Assembly (NCBI GenBank): GCA_936914845.1
Contig: CAKZGE010000003.1
Location: 124,001-188,000 of the forward strand
Reading direction: 5' to 3'
DNA length: 64,000 nt
Source of the DNA: an uncultured Chloracidobacterium sp.
GTDB lineage: Bacteria; Acidobacteriota; Blastocatellia; Pyrinomonadales; Pyrinomonadaceae
Shown: positions 1 through 9,375 of the stretch, piece after piece
Layout of the letters: each line of letters opens with the position of its first letter
How positions within the stretch are numbered: the first letter of the stretch is position 1
Translations under genes and position numbers: made by a program
The notes under the pieces: generated by a model
Seen by the model: only the letters and a program-made list of their open reading frames with translations
Told to the model about the DNA's origin: nothing
Database searches by the model: none

Positions 1-1
1 T

Positions 2-691
2 TTTGTGGTCAAGCAATTGATCACTCGTTCAGAAGCCTATGCGGGAACCGGAAACTGGCGTCCCTACGACAACCTAGTGATCGCCGTCAGCTATTCCGCG
101 GAAAAAGGTGAACAATATCGGGTTCTGGCGAAGAATGGAGCTCCGGTGACCTCCGACGTCAAAGGCAGCTACTCCGGTTTGGACGGAGCAACATCCGGCG
201 GAGAATTCGTCGAAGACCTGAAAAAGATCTTCAAGCCGGAAAGCAAGACCTCTTTCGAGATCGAATCGACCGACATTCTCCGCGGCCGTCCCACACTTGT
301 TTATCAATACGAGATCGCACTTGCCAACAATAAAGATGGTGGTGTGGGCTTAAAAGGGCCGGTCTATCGTTCGACGCCGGCCGGTGAAAAGGGCCGTATC
401 TGGATCGACCGCGAAACCTTTCGTGTTGTCCGCATCGAATACCAGTTAAAGGATATTGATCCAAATTTTCCCGTCAAGGCTGTTACCAAGATCATCGATT
501 ATGACATGGTCGATATTGCCGGGGAAAAATATCTTTTGCCGACGCTCTCTGATTTTCGCGGAAAAGTGGAAAGCTCGGGGAAATTGTTTGAAAGCCGGAA
601 TCTGATCCGTTTTCGCAACTACCAGAAATATGGCACTGAGGTCACCATTGTCGAGGAAGATACGGAACCCGTAAAAGAAGAAAAACCGTGA
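2..691 (+). CDS. Secreted/outer-membrane-associated protein, C-terminal part (5' end outside window)
   Basis: The reading frame is open to the left edge (codon TTT at 2-4, then GTG at 5), so this is the last ~229 residues of a longer protein. The segment is rich in beta-type alternation (repeated V/I-x-Y/R patterns). It contains a stretch in which an Asp-Arg-Glu-Thr-Phe-Arg segment is followed by the hydrophobic Val-Val-Arg-Ile-Glu-Tyr, reminiscent of LolA-like or outer-membrane lipoprotein-sorting folds, but I cannot name a family. The tail is strongly charged (EEDTEPVKEEKP). The stop codon lies inside a small inverted repeat, AAAACCGT-g-ACGGTTTT at 682-698, that could weakly terminate transcription. 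Function unknown. Confidence 0.6.
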   Translation, partial: FVVKQLITRSEAYAGTGNWRPYDNLVIAVSYSAEKGEQYRVLAKNGAPVTSDVKGSYSGLDGATSGGEFVEDLKKIFKPESKTSFEIESTDILRGRPTLVYQYEIALANNKDGGVGLKGPVYRSTPAGEKGRIWIDRETFRVVRIEYQLKDIDPNFPVKAVTKIIDYDMVDIAGEKYLLPTLSDFRGKVESSGKLFESRNLIRFRNYQKYGTEVTIVEEDTEPVKEEKP

Positions 692-952
692 CGGTTTTCA
701 ACCGCATGAAAAATATGCTAAAAGAGCGGGAATAATGAGCCATAAAAGACCCTTAACCGTAAAAAAAGCCATTGCTCCCCAAAAACCGAACTTGGCGACC
801 AACCGAGCAAAACCGCTCTTTTTGGCTTGTTTGCTGCCTTCGGCCGCTTCGGTTACGAGTTCTTGCTCCATGTTTTTACGATAGTCTTTTTGAAGTTGAA
901 ATTCAAATTCATTGCCTTCCGGCTGAAAACCGTAAGGAACCCAGCGGTTTCT

Positions 953-1618
953 ATGAAAAATCTGTTCGCGGCGTTTACGCTGTCTGTCATATGTCTTATT
1001 CTTTCTTCAGGTGCGGCGGCCCAATCGGGCCCACCCGCGGAAAGCAATAAACGTGAGGCTCATTTGATCGAACTCATCACACTCGATACAACAATAAAAT
1101 TGGACATCCGCTATGCGACAAATAACAATTTTGTCGGGCGGGCGGTCTATCCGCAGGCTCGTGCTTTTTTGCAAAAGCCGGCCGCAAAAGCAGTCGCCAA
1201 GGTCCATAAAAAGCTGGCCAAACTGGGGCTGGGGCTGGTCATATATGACGGATATCGGCCTTGGTCGATCACAAAATTGTTTTGGGAAGTAACGCCGGCA
1301 GACAAGCGTATGTTCGTTGCTGACCCGGCTAAAGGCTCTAAACACAATCGCGGCTGTGCGGTCGATCTCGGCATCTACGATCTTAAAACGGGCCTCGCCG
1401 TCCCGATGCCATCCGGTTACGACGAATTCAGCGAAAGAGCATCGCCGGATTACACCGGCGGCACGGAAGAGGAGCGTCGCAATCGTGATCTGCTTCGCAA
1501 AATGATGGAAGACGCCGGCTTTACCGTAAACCGAAATGAATGGTGGCATTTCGACTACAAAAAATGGGAACAGTACGGCATTTATGACGTCGCATTCGAC
1601 CCCATTGGAAAGGAATAG
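953..1618 (+). CDS. D-alanyl-D-alanine dipeptidase, VanX/DdpX family (M15D)
   Basis: Probable zinc dipeptidase that cleaves D-Ala-D-Ala, acting outside the cytoplasmic membrane because residues 1-24 (MKNLFAAFTLSVICL...GAAAQ) form a clear signal peptide. The metal-binding signature of the family is present: SKHNRGCAVDLG supplies the first His and Asp, and EWWHFDY near the C-terminus supplies the catalytic Glu and last His. YDGYRPWS matches the conserved substrate-side arginine motif. The length (221 aa) fits the family. The ATG at 953 is preferred over the upstream in-frame ATG at 827 because it begins the signal peptide. No vanHA-type genes are nearby, so a role in peptidoglycan turnover is more likely than vancomycin resistance (inference). 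Confidence 0.88.
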   Translation: MKNLFAAFTLSVICLILSSGAAAQSGPPAESNKREAHLIELITLDTTIKLDIRYATNNNFVGRAVYPQARAFLQKPAAKAVAKVHKKLAKLGLGLVIYDGYRPWSITKLFWEVTPADKRMFVADPAKGSKHNRGCAVDLGIYDLKTGLAVPMPSGYDEFSERASPDYTGGTEEERRNRDLLRKMMEDAGFTVNRNEWWHFDYKKWEQYGIYDVAFDPIGKE

Positions 1619-1623
1619 CCGCT

Positions 1624-2355
1624 ATGTTTTCCGCGGAGGCCGTGATGGTCGCGGCGATCTTCGTTGTTGCGGCTCTCTATTCTTCGGTCGGCCATGGCGG
1701 AGCTTCCGGATATTTGGCCGTAATGGCGCTCGCCTCCGTCGCTTCGCAAACGATGCGCCCGGCCGCATTTATCCTTAACATATTCGTTGCAGGCATCGCC
1801 GCTATACAATTTTACCGCGCAGGACATTTTGCATGGCGTATTTTCTGGCCGTTCGCCGCCGCATCTATCCCATTTGCCTATCTCGGAGGCTCGATCGAAC
1901 TTCCCACTCATATCTACAAGGCATTGCTTGGCGGAATATTGGTACTGGCGGCGATACGATTGGCTTGGAAATTTGACCCGGAACAACCGCTCGCAAACTT
2001 CCGCCCGCTGCCTGCACTGCTGATCGGAGCCGCCCTCGGCTTGGTCTCCGGCATGATCGGCATCGGCGGCGGCATTTTTCTGACACCGCTTCTGCTTTTG
2101 ATGAACTGGTCGGATCCGAAGACCGCAGCCGGTGTTTCGGCGTTTTTTATTTTGGTCAATTCTGCCGCAGGCTTGCTTGCAAATTCGTCACAAATGGCCC
2201 TTTTGCCGACGAATGTCTGGTTTTGGATAGCAGCGGCGATCGGCGGCGGCTTGATCGGTTCGGCGTTCGGCAGCCGGCGGTTCAGTTCTATCGCCCTGCG
2301 GCGGATGTTGGCGGTGGTGCTTCTTTTTGCCGGAATAAAATTAGTTTTCACTTAG
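1624..2355 (+). CDS. Sulfite exporter TauE/SafE family permease
   Basis: 243-residue polytopic membrane protein with about seven to eight hydrophobic segments. It shows the two duplicated family signatures: YSSVGHGGASGYLAVMAL near the N-terminus and GLVSGMIGIGGGIFLTPLL in the middle. TauE/SafE proteins (PF01925) export or import small sulfur- or carbon-containing anions; the substrate here cannot be told from sequence. It starts 5 bp after the VanX-like gene stop and is probably co-transcribed with it. Confidence 0.88.
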   Translation: MFSAEAVMVAAIFVVAALYSSVGHGGASGYLAVMALASVASQTMRPAAFILNIFVAGIAAIQFYRAGHFAWRIFWPFAAASIPFAYLGGSIELPTHIYKALLGGILVLAAIRLAWKFDPEQPLANFRPLPALLIGAALGLVSGMIGIGGGIFLTPLLLLMNWSDPKTAAGVSAFFILVNSAAGLLANSSQMALLPTNVWFWIAAAIGGGLIGSAFGSRRFSSIALRRMLAVVLLFAGIKLVFT

Positions 2356-2409
2356 GCATATATTTTCGTGCAGTTTTAATCTAAACTATCGACACATTTT
2401 CTGCTGAAC

Positions 2410-3483
2410 ATGCCGCCAACACACAGCATTGTTTTATTCTTCTTGCTCGGATCGATATTTTTCATCGGCCCGGCGGCTATCCGCGCTCAATCCGGCCGGA
2501 TCAAACCTGCCGAAACACCGCCACCAACAAGAACGATCTATGTGCCGCCGCGAACGATGCCAACGCCCCGACCGTCAACAGCACGTCCCCGAGAGGTAAT
2601 TGCATCAGCGGACGGCGATGACGTGATCAAGGTCGAATCCACGCTGATTCCCATTCCTGTCTCGGTGCTTGATAGCTCCGGGCGGCCGCTGGACGTTCTT
2701 ACCCTTAGCGATTTTTCGCTTAAGATCGACGGTGAACCGGCAGAATTGAGCGAACTTTCGCGTTCGGAAACGCCGATCAGGTTGGCGATGCTCTTCGATA
2801 ATTCCTCGAGCGTTCTGATCGCTCGTGAATTTGAAAAAAATGCCGCGATCAAGTTTTTTCGCCGTGTGATACGCCCGGAAAAAGACTTGGCGGCACTTTT
2901 CAGCGTCGGTACGGCAACTCGTTTGGAACAGCCTTTCACAAAAGATGTTTCTTCGCTGGTGCGGGCGATCGAGGCATTTCCGCCTCCGATCGGAGCGACC
3001 GCTTTGCTGGACGGGATCGTGATGGCGGTGGATCATTTGAAAGATCTTCCCGGCCGCCGCATCATTGTCATAGTTTCTGACGGCGACGATACGATCAGCG
3101 ACTTTACCCTAGCAGACGCCTTAGGTGCCTTGCAGCGGGCGAATTGCCAGGTCTATATAGTCAAGACGACCGATTTCGAAAATTACGTGAGAACCAAAAG
3201 CCGGGCCGGAAATGCGAACATCCGCCAATTGGCCGCCGAACGGCGGATGAAGGAGATCGCCGACCAGACCGGCGGGGCCGTCTATTCGCCTATTGACGAA
3301 AAGGAACTCGATGCCGCCTTTCGTCAGATACAGGCCGAATTGACACAGCAATATATCTTGAGCTATTACCCCGACCCCGAACCAACAAAGATCGGCGAAT
3401 TTCGGAATATTGAATTGTCGGTTAAAGGACACGGTCCGGTTTCTGTCCGTACGCGAAGAGGTTATTTTGTGCCTCGCCGGTAA
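2410..3483 (+). CDS. VWFA-related domain protein (Acidobacteria type)
   Basis: 357 aa with an N-terminal signal peptide (MPPTHSIVLFFLLGSIFF...), a Pro/Thr-rich linker (about residues 30-65) and a von Willebrand factor A domain from about residue 125. The MIDAS-like motif is LFDNSSSV (D-x-S-x-S), followed by IVSDGDDT. It resembles the VWFA-related family (TIGR03436) that is strongly expanded in Acidobacteria. Presumed secreted or envelope-anchored with a metal-dependent ligand- or protein-binding role; the specific partner is unknown. It is followed within 50 bp by the recombinase gene. Confidence 0.82.
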   Translation: MPPTHSIVLFFLLGSIFFIGPAAIRAQSGRIKPAETPPPTRTIYVPPRTMPTPRPSTARPREVIASADGDDVIKVESTLIPIPVSVLDSSGRPLDVLTLSDFSLKIDGEPAELSELSRSETPIRLAMLFDNSSSVLIAREFEKNAAIKFFRRVIRPEKDLAALFSVGTATRLEQPFTKDVSSLVRAIEAFPPPIGATALLDGIVMAVDHLKDLPGRRIIVIVSDGDDTISDFTLADALGALQRANCQVYIVKTTDFENYVRTKSRAGNANIRQLAAERRMKEIADQTGGAVYSPIDEKELDAAFRQIQAELTQQYILSYYPDPEPTKIGEFRNIELSVKGHGPVSVRTRRGYFVPRR

Positions 3484-3533
3484 TTATGCGGCCAGGGGCA
3501 TATCGCGCGCTATCAGGGCGACGAAGAATACGA

Positions 3534-4448
3534 ATGTTGCAAACAGAGACCCAACAATTTCTCCAGCACCTTAAATACGAGCGAAGCATGAGCCCGCACA
3601 CGCTCCGCAATTACGCCAGCGACCTGGAACAGTTTCGTGAATATTTGTGCACGATAGAAAAGCGTGAAGATGTGCCGATCGAACAGATCGACCGTCTGAC
3701 GATTCGCGAATGGATGGCGTCGCTTTATTCCGCGGAAAAAAAGAAGACCTCGATCGCCCGTAAGCTCGCATCGCTGCGTACCTTTTTTCAATTTTTGGTC
3801 CGCGAAGGCAAGCTCGAAGTGAACCCAGCAAAGCTGGTCGCCACGCCACAGATCGAACGCAAGCTGCCAAACCACCTTTCGCTGGAAGATGCCGTTCGAT
3901 TCATCGAAACACCTGATCTGAACACTGATCTGGGCAAACGCGACCGGGCCATGATCGAATTTCTCTACGCTACGGGTATCCGCGTCGGCGAATTGGTTGC
4001 TATCGACCTTGGCGACATCGATTTTCGCGAACGCCTGGTCCGCGTCACCGGCAAAAGAAAGAAGCAGCGAATCCTACCTTTCGGCGAACCTTCGCTGCAG
4101 GCGTTACTTCACTACCTGGAAGAATCGCGTCCCGTATTTCTAAATAATTGCCCGGCCGCAGACCGCGATCCAAACGCCGTTTTCCTCAATTATCAAGGCA
4201 CCCGCATCACCACCCGCAGCGTCGGGCGAATGATCGACAAATATATCAAACAGTGTGCGGACATTCACGACATCTCGCCGCACAGCCTGCGGCATACCTT
4301 TGCCACGCATTTGTTGGACCAAGGTGCCGATCTCCGCGACATTCAAGAACTGCTGGGCCACGCACTGCTTTCTACTACACAGATCTATACACAAGTCTCG
4401 ATGGAAAAAATGATCGAGGTCTATGACAAGGCCCACCCAAAGGCCTAG
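3534..4448 (+). CDS. xerC: Tyrosine recombinase XerC/XerD type
   Basis: 304-residue integrase-family protein with the full catalytic set: Arg in TGIRVGEL, Lys in VTGKRKKQR, H-x-x-R in HSLRHTFATHLL, His in LLGHALLSTT and nucleophilic Tyr in TQIYTQ. The N-terminal SAM-like core-binding domain covers about residues 5-90. Length and motifs match the chromosome-dimer resolution enzymes XerC/XerD rather than phage or integron integrases. Start placed at ATG 3534 (MLQTETQQ), because the longer frame from 3486 overlaps poorly conserved sequence. C versus D cannot be decided reliably. The stop codon shares CTAG with the convergent downstream gene. Confidence 0.85.
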   Translation: MLQTETQQFLQHLKYERSMSPHTLRNYASDLEQFREYLCTIEKREDVPIEQIDRLTIREWMASLYSAEKKKTSIARKLASLRTFFQFLVREGKLEVNPAKLVATPQIERKLPNHLSLEDAVRFIETPDLNTDLGKRDRAMIEFLYATGIRVGELVAIDLGDIDFRERLVRVTGKRKKQRILPFGEPSLQALLHYLEESRPVFLNNCPAADRDPNAVFLNYQGTRITTRSVGRMIDKYIKQCADIHDISPHSLRHTFATHLLDQGADLRDIQELLGHALLSTTQIYTQVSMEKMIEVYDKAHPKA

Positions 4449-5161
4449 GTAGTTGCCCAGCGGGCAAATGCCATCCACCACGATGTGCTGCCAATTGCCA
4501 CCATCGCGACCGAACCGGCCAGCAAAAACAACAGCCCCAAAAGAAACGCCCGGTTAATGCGTCTGTTTCGCCAGCTGTCATAGACCAACAGCCCTATGCC
4601 CAGCAAAACCGGAAAACCGAGAAAGAATATTGGTCCGAGCGCGGCCAGCGACTCTATTTTGAGGCGCCCGAGGCCGGGGCCCAGCAACGCGATCATCGTC
4701 AATATCATCAATCGCCGATGGTCGGCCGCCCGCTTTCGTAGAATGACCGCCGCCGCGAATAAGACATCAAAGATCAAAATGTTCAAAACCGGTACGGCCA
4801 TAAATGACAGCGGGTCGATGCCGGCCGGCGTGCTGACAGAACCGTATTTAGCGGCCTGAACGGCGACACCGATCGCGATGATGGACATTATTATCGCCAA
4901 GGCCGCTCCGGCGGTCCCGAGCCTTATGTGCTGTTTGATGTTTCGGCTGCGCACAAGCGTTACCTGTACAACGAACAAGGCCACCCACAATACCATCGTG
5001 AAAGCATGAATATGCGTTAAGGTACGAAATGTCACCGCATTTGTCGGGTTAAGGTAATACGTCGGCCCAAAGCCGGCCAGTAATATAAAGACCATTATCA
5101 GCAGAGCCGCTAGGGTCATGCTGCTTTCCGATCTTCTCTGCGGTACAACGATCGCCGCCAT
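4445..5161 (-). CDS. Hypothetical multi-pass membrane protein
   Basis: 238 aa with about seven predicted hydrophobic helices. Conserved-looking polar residues sit inside or near helices: H-x-H in LTHIHAFTMVLW, Q in VVQVTL, H in KQHIRLG and H-R-R in ADHRRLMILT. The pattern of histidines at helix ends recalls small haem-b or DUF2306-like membrane proteins, but no function can be assigned. It is transcribed divergently from the S9 peptidase and ends convergently with the Xer gene, the two stops sharing CTAG at 4445-4448. Confidence 0.65.
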   Translation of the reverse strand: MAAIVVPQRRSESSMTLAALLIMVFILLAGFGPTYYLNPTNAVTFRTLTHIHAFTMVLWVALFVVQVTLVRSRNIKQHIRLGTAGAALAIIMSIIAIGVAVQAAKYGSVSTPAGIDPLSFMAVPVLNILIFDVLFAAAVILRKRAADHRRLMILTMIALLGPGLGRLKIESLAALGPIFFLGFPVLLGIGLLVYDSWRNRRINRAFLLGLLFLLAGSVAMVAIGSTSWWMAFARWATT

Positions 5162-5276
5162 TTTTTTTCCTCCGGTCTAAAAAACTTCTCAGCCATTAAA
5201 CGCGGAGAATGGACGGCGCAAATATCAGCGGTTATAATCGGCAACAACCTCTTGATTCAATAAAAGACAACATACA

Positions 5277-7532
5277 ATGAAAAAGATGCGAGCTTTCATC
5301 CCTTTTATCATCGCGATCTGCCTCCTGCCGGCCGTTGCGCAAGACAAACTGCTGACGCTTGACGAAATTTTCAGCACCGATCCGGCAGTCCGTGTAAATT
5401 TTTCGGGCAATCCGACGCGGCTGGTTTGGTCGGCTGACGGCACAACCTTTAAGACCTACGAAAAAGGGATGCTGATGCGAACGGATGCCATTTCGGGAAC
5501 AACACGTCCATTCTTTGACGCGAGCCGATTAAAGAACGCTTTGACCGCAAATGGAGCGGCTGCCGACGAAGCTGCCCGCATTGCATCATCGCCTTTGCTG
5601 GCATTTAATGACAAAGAAGATGCTGTCTTGCTGGATTGGCGCAACGACCTGTGGGTCTATCAGGCCGATACCGGCACCCTTATCCGCGTTACCGAAACAA
5701 AAGACCGCGAAATAGAGGCGGATTTTAGCCCCGACGGCCGTTGGATCAGTTTTGTCCGCAACAATGACCTTTATGTTGCCGATATCGCGGCAAAGACCGA
5801 ACGCCGGCTAACCAGCGACGGCTCAAAAACGGTCTTTAACGGCAATTTGGTTTGGGTCTATGAAGAAGAGCTTTATGGCCGTGGAAATAAACGCGGCTAT
5901 TGGTGGTCGCCGGATTCGACCCGAATTGCGTTCTTGCGGCTCGACGATGCACCCGTGCCTCCTTTTGTAGTCGTCAATGATGTGGTCGATCAGCAGATCA
6001 TCGAAACTACGAACTATCCGAAAGCCGGCGATCCGAACCCATTGGTCAAACTTGGCATTGCTGCGGTCAATAACGGTCCTATCCCGGGACCGGCACGCAT
6101 TCCGGGTGTGGGCAAAAAGCTTCCGGCCGGAGTTCGCAATCTCGGCAACGGCATCAAATTCGTCGATCTCAGCAAATATAAGCCTGAGGATCTCTTGATA
6201 GCCCGCGTCGCATGGACACCCGGATCCCAAACACTTACTTTTCAGGCTCTTAACCGGGAACAAACTTTTTTGGATCTAAGGTCGGCCACGTTGGACGGCA
6301 AGGTCGTTGATCTGATCCGCGAAGAAACGCCGGCATGGGTCGAGGTACACAACGATCCGATCTTTTTAAAGGACGGCACATTCATTTGGGAATCAGAACG
6401 GAACGGTTTCAAACATCTTTACCATTATGACAATCGCGGCCGGTTGATTAGACGGCTAACGGAAGGCCGCTGGGAAACACGCAGCGTTTTTGGAGTTGAC
6501 GAGCAGGGCGGGTGGGTATATTTTTCCGGCACCAAAGACAGCCCGATAGCTGAGAATATATACCGCGTCAAACTTTCCGGCGGCGAACCGCAACGTCTTT
6601 CGACGGGGCCCGGGACACACGCCGCGATGTTCAACAAAACCTTTTCGCATTACGTCGATACCTGGAGCGAACTTGGCACCCCACCGCAGGTACGGCTTTA
6701 CCGGGCAGATGGTTCGCTGGAACGCACGATCAGCGAAAACCCGCCGGAGAGATTAGGTGAATACAAGCTTAGCAAGGTCGAATATCTTCAGGTAAAAACC
6801 CGTGACGGCTTCGAAATGGAAGCGGCGATGATCAAACCGCCCGATTTTGACCCGAACAAGAAATATCCGGTTCTCAGCTATACCTATTCTGGTCCTCATT
6901 CACAATCGGTCGTTGACCGTTGGGGCGGTTCGCGTTATTTGTGGCACCAGATGATGGCCCAAAAAGGTTACATAATTTGGGTGTGCGATAACCGCACAGC
7001 AAGCGGCAAGGGCATGGAATCTGTTTGGCCAAGCTATAAGAATTTTATGGTGCTTGAGCTTCGAGATCTCGAAGACGGCGTTAATTACCTCAGATCGCTG
7101 CCGTATGTTGATGGCGACCGCATCGGTCTTTGGGGCTGGAGCTTTGGCGGGTTTATGACCAGTTATGCCTTAACGCACAGCAAAGCATTCAAGATCGGCA
7201 TGGCCGGCGGTTCGGTGACCGATTGGCGGCTCTATGATTCGATATATACAGACCGCTATATGCTGACACCGCAGAACAATCCCGGCGGTTATGACCGCAC
7301 ATCGGCATTAAAGGCCGCCAAGGATCTGAACGGACGATTGCTGCTTATTCACGGCATGATGGATGACAATGTCCATATGCAAAACACGACCCAATTCGTT
7401 TATGAACTGCAAAAGGCGAACAAACAATTTGACCTGATGTTGTATCCGACACAGCGCCACGGTGTGGCGAACCCGGCACAGGTGCGTCATATGTATGGCA
7501 TGCTGACCGATTTTGTGATAAAGAATCTTTAA
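5277..7532 (+). CDS. S9 family prolyl oligopeptidase, dipeptidyl-peptidase IV type
   Basis: 751-residue serine peptidase with a signal peptide (about residues 1-21). A DPP-IV-type beta-propeller covers roughly residues 50-480 (it includes the WVYEEELYGR motif that supplies the Glu pair binding the substrate amino terminus). A C-terminal alpha/beta-hydrolase domain follows. Catalytic Ser is in GWSFGGFM (about residue 622), Asp in MDDNVH (about 697) and His in QRHGV (about 729). Likely removes X-Pro dipeptides from peptides in the periplasm or outside the cell. Its stop lies 8 bp before the epimerase start. Confidence 0.93.
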   Translation: MKKMRAFIPFIIAICLLPAVAQDKLLTLDEIFSTDPAVRVNFSGNPTRLVWSADGTTFKTYEKGMLMRTDAISGTTRPFFDASRLKNALTANGAAADEAARIASSPLLAFNDKEDAVLLDWRNDLWVYQADTGTLIRVTETKDREIEADFSPDGRWISFVRNNDLYVADIAAKTERRLTSDGSKTVFNGNLVWVYEEELYGRGNKRGYWWSPDSTRIAFLRLDDAPVPPFVVVNDVVDQQIIETTNYPKAGDPNPLVKLGIAAVNNGPIPGPARIPGVGKKLPAGVRNLGNGIKFVDLSKYKPEDLLIARVAWTPGSQTLTFQALNREQTFLDLRSATLDGKVVDLIREETPAWVEVHNDPIFLKDGTFIWESERNGFKHLYHYDNRGRLIRRLTEGRWETRSVFGVDEQGGWVYFSGTKDSPIAENIYRVKLSGGEPQRLSTGPGTHAAMFNKTFSHYVDTWSELGTPPQVRLYRADGSLERTISENPPERLGEYKLSKVEYLQVKTRDGFEMEAAMIKPPDFDPNKKYPVLSYTYSGPHSQSVVDRWGGSRYLWHQMMAQKGYIIWVCDNRTASGKGMESVWPSYKNFMVLELRDLEDGVNYLRSLPYVDGDRIGLWGWSFGGFMTSYALTHSKAFKIGMAGGSVTDWRLYDSIYTDRYMLTPQNNPGGYDRTSALKAAKDLNGRLLLIHGMMDDNVHMQNTTQFVYELQKANKQFDLMLYPTQRHGVANPAQVRHMYGMLTDFVIKNL

Positions 7533-7540
7533 TAAAATCT

Positions 7541-8017
7541 ATGAATTTCAAAATGGCGGATATCAAAGACGTTGTGATCTATCCGCTAAAAAAATATCAT
7601 GACGACCGCGGTTGGTTGGCCGAACTCTTTCGATTCGATGAGATCGAGCGTGAATTCTATCCGGTAATGTCTTATATCTCATATACCAAACCCGGCGTTC
7701 AGCGTGGGCCGCACGAACACGTCGATCAAGCAGACCTTTTCTGTTTTATCGGCCCTTCGACGTTCAATATGCGGTTGTGGGACAATCGCTCAGATTCGCC
7801 GACGTTCAATTGCATGATGTCGTTTGATGCGGGCATTGATGAACCTCTGGCCGTTATCGTGCCCAAAGGCGTGGTGCATGGCTATCGCAATATCGGCGAT
7901 CATGACGGCATGGTCATCAATTGCCCGAACCAGCTTTATATGGGCGAGGCCAAGAAACAGCCGATCGATGAGATCAGGCACGAGGACGATCCGGATACCA
8001 TTTACCGCATGTATTGA
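7541..8017 (+). CDS. dTDP-4-dehydrorhamnose 3,5-epimerase-like cupin protein
   Basis: 158-residue RmlC-fold protein. Recognisable positions are KKYHDDRGWLAELFR near the start, GVQRGPHEHVDQADLF carrying the catalytic-type His, and VPKGVVHGYRN. The length is somewhat short of classical RmlC (about 180 aa), as in many sugar-epimerase relatives. It opens the polysaccharide cluster that continues to 13.8 kb, so a role in supplying a deoxy-sugar donor is likely. Alternative start at MADIKDVV, four residues in. Confidence 0.78.
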   Translation: MNFKMADIKDVVIYPLKKYHDDRGWLAELFRFDEIEREFYPVMSYISYTKPGVQRGPHEHVDQADLFCFIGPSTFNMRLWDNRSDSPTFNCMMSFDAGIDEPLAVIVPKGVVHGYRNIGDHDGMVINCPNQLYMGEAKKQPIDEIRHEDDPDTIYRMY

Positions 8018-8130
8018 CCCAGTATCATTTTCGGCGGATGTGACGATGCTTCACCCACCAAGCATATAACCGCTTTGCCGCTATCAAACGTCGCTTAGCC
8101 GTTTGTCCGCCGCCGAATACTTCTTTTTGG

Positions 8131-9345
8131 ATGAAGATCCTTCGCATCATTGCCCGACTCAATGTCGGCGGGCCGGCACGCCATGTGGTTTGGTTGACCG
8201 AAGCTCTAAGCTCAGACGATTTCGAATCGGTGCTGGTCGCGGGAACCGTTCCGCCCGGCGAAGAAGATATGTCATATCTGGCCGCCGAGGCCGGGATCGA
8301 ACCTGTTCTTGTCAAAGAGATGAGCCGCGAGCTTTCTCCAAAAGACATTGTTTCATTTTGGAAACTATATCGGCTGATGCTTCACTACCGGCCGGATATC
8401 GTCCACACGCACACCGCAAAAGCAGGCACCGTCGGCCGTGCCGCCGCATTTGCCTACCGATGGCTAACGTGGCGATCTCTTATCGGAAAGCCGCGGCAGG
8501 TCACCGTTATACACACTTTTCATGGACACGTGTTTCACAGCTACTACGGTCGCGCTAAAACCTCAATTTTTATAGCTATCGAAAAACTGCTGGCTCGTTT
8601 CGCCACTAACCGCATTATCACGATCTCGCCCCAGCAATTGCGGGAGATCAATCAAGAAGTGGGTATCGGCCGCTCGGAACAATTTCACGTTATCCCGCTT
8701 GGCATCGACCTGGAACCTTTCGCCGGGGACGGCGGTGAGCGGCAACATTTTCGCGATGAAGTAGGCGTTCGTGAGGACACATTACTGGTCGGTTTTCTCG
8801 GGCGGCTGACAGAGATCAAGAACATTCCGTGTTTTTTAAAGGCAGCAGCATTGGCCGGCCCCGGATCAAACATGTTCTTTGCGATCGTCGGCGACGGTCA
8901 TCTGCGAAAATCCCTAGAAAAAACCGCCGTGCAACTTGGTGTCGGCAAAACGGTTCGTTTCCTTGGCAATCGAAATGATATTCCCTCTGTTTATGACGGA
9001 CTCGATATAGTTGTTTTGACATCGCATAATGAAGGCACGCCGCTTTCCCTGATCGAAGCGATGGCCGCCGGCAAACCGGTCGTCTCTACGGCCGTTGGAG
9101 GTGTGATCGACCTTCTAGGAGAGGTCATTGAAAAGCACAAGCTTTTCAGCATTTGCGAACGCGGCATAGCTGTGCCGCCTGATTCTGCCGAGGGCATCAA
9201 TGCCGGCATACAAGCTTTAGCGGCGGACGCGGCCCTTAAACAACAGCTCGCCAACGCCGGAAAATTTTTTGTTCAAGCCCATTACAGTAGAGAAAGATTG
9301 GTAAAAGACATCAAAAACCTATATCTTAGTCTTTCGGCCGGTTAG
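8131..9345 (+). CDS. Glycosyltransferase family 4 (GT-B fold)
   Basis: 404 aa. The N-terminal acceptor domain begins MKILRIIARLNVGGPARHVV, typical of GT4 enzymes. The C-terminal Rossmann domain has VGFLGRLTEIKN and the nucleotide-sugar motif SHNEGTPLSLIEAMAAGKPV with the E-x7-E glutamates. Predicted to transfer a sugar from an NDP donor to a lipid-linked oligosaccharide at the cytoplasmic face of the membrane. Lies between the epimerase and the WecA-like fusion, consistent with exopolysaccharide or O-antigen assembly. Confidence 0.9.
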   Translation: MKILRIIARLNVGGPARHVVWLTEALSSDDFESVLVAGTVPPGEEDMSYLAAEAGIEPVLVKEMSRELSPKDIVSFWKLYRLMLHYRPDIVHTHTAKAGTVGRAAAFAYRWLTWRSLIGKPRQVTVIHTFHGHVFHSYYGRAKTSIFIAIEKLLARFATNRIITISPQQLREINQEVGIGRSEQFHVIPLGIDLEPFAGDGGERQHFRDEVGVREDTLLVGFLGRLTEIKNIPCFLKAAALAGPGSNMFFAIVGDGHLRKSLEKTAVQLGVGKTVRFLGNRNDIPSVYDGLDIVVLTSHNEGTPLSLIEAMAAGKPVVSTAVGGVIDLLGEVIEKHKLFSICERGIAVPPDSAEGINAGIQALAADAALKQQLANAGKFFVQAHYSRERLVKDIKNLYLSLSAG

Positions 9346-9375
9346 CCCGTTATCGGCTTCCGGCCCGTTGCCCGA

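Noticed and set aside
682..698. AAAACCGT-g-ACGGTTTT inverted repeat at the end of the first gene
   Set aside because: One-base spacer leaves a short effective stem and there is no T-run after it, so I do not call it a terminator.
953..1618. VanX as part of a vancomycin-resistance cluster
   Set aside because: No vanH, vanA/B-type ligase or two-component genes nearby; signal peptide and context point to cell-wall turnover.
3534..4448. Xer-type recombinase as the integrase of the plasmid-like element
   Set aside because: It lies 28 kb away among housekeeping genes and its features fit XerC/D of the chromosome, not an element integrase.
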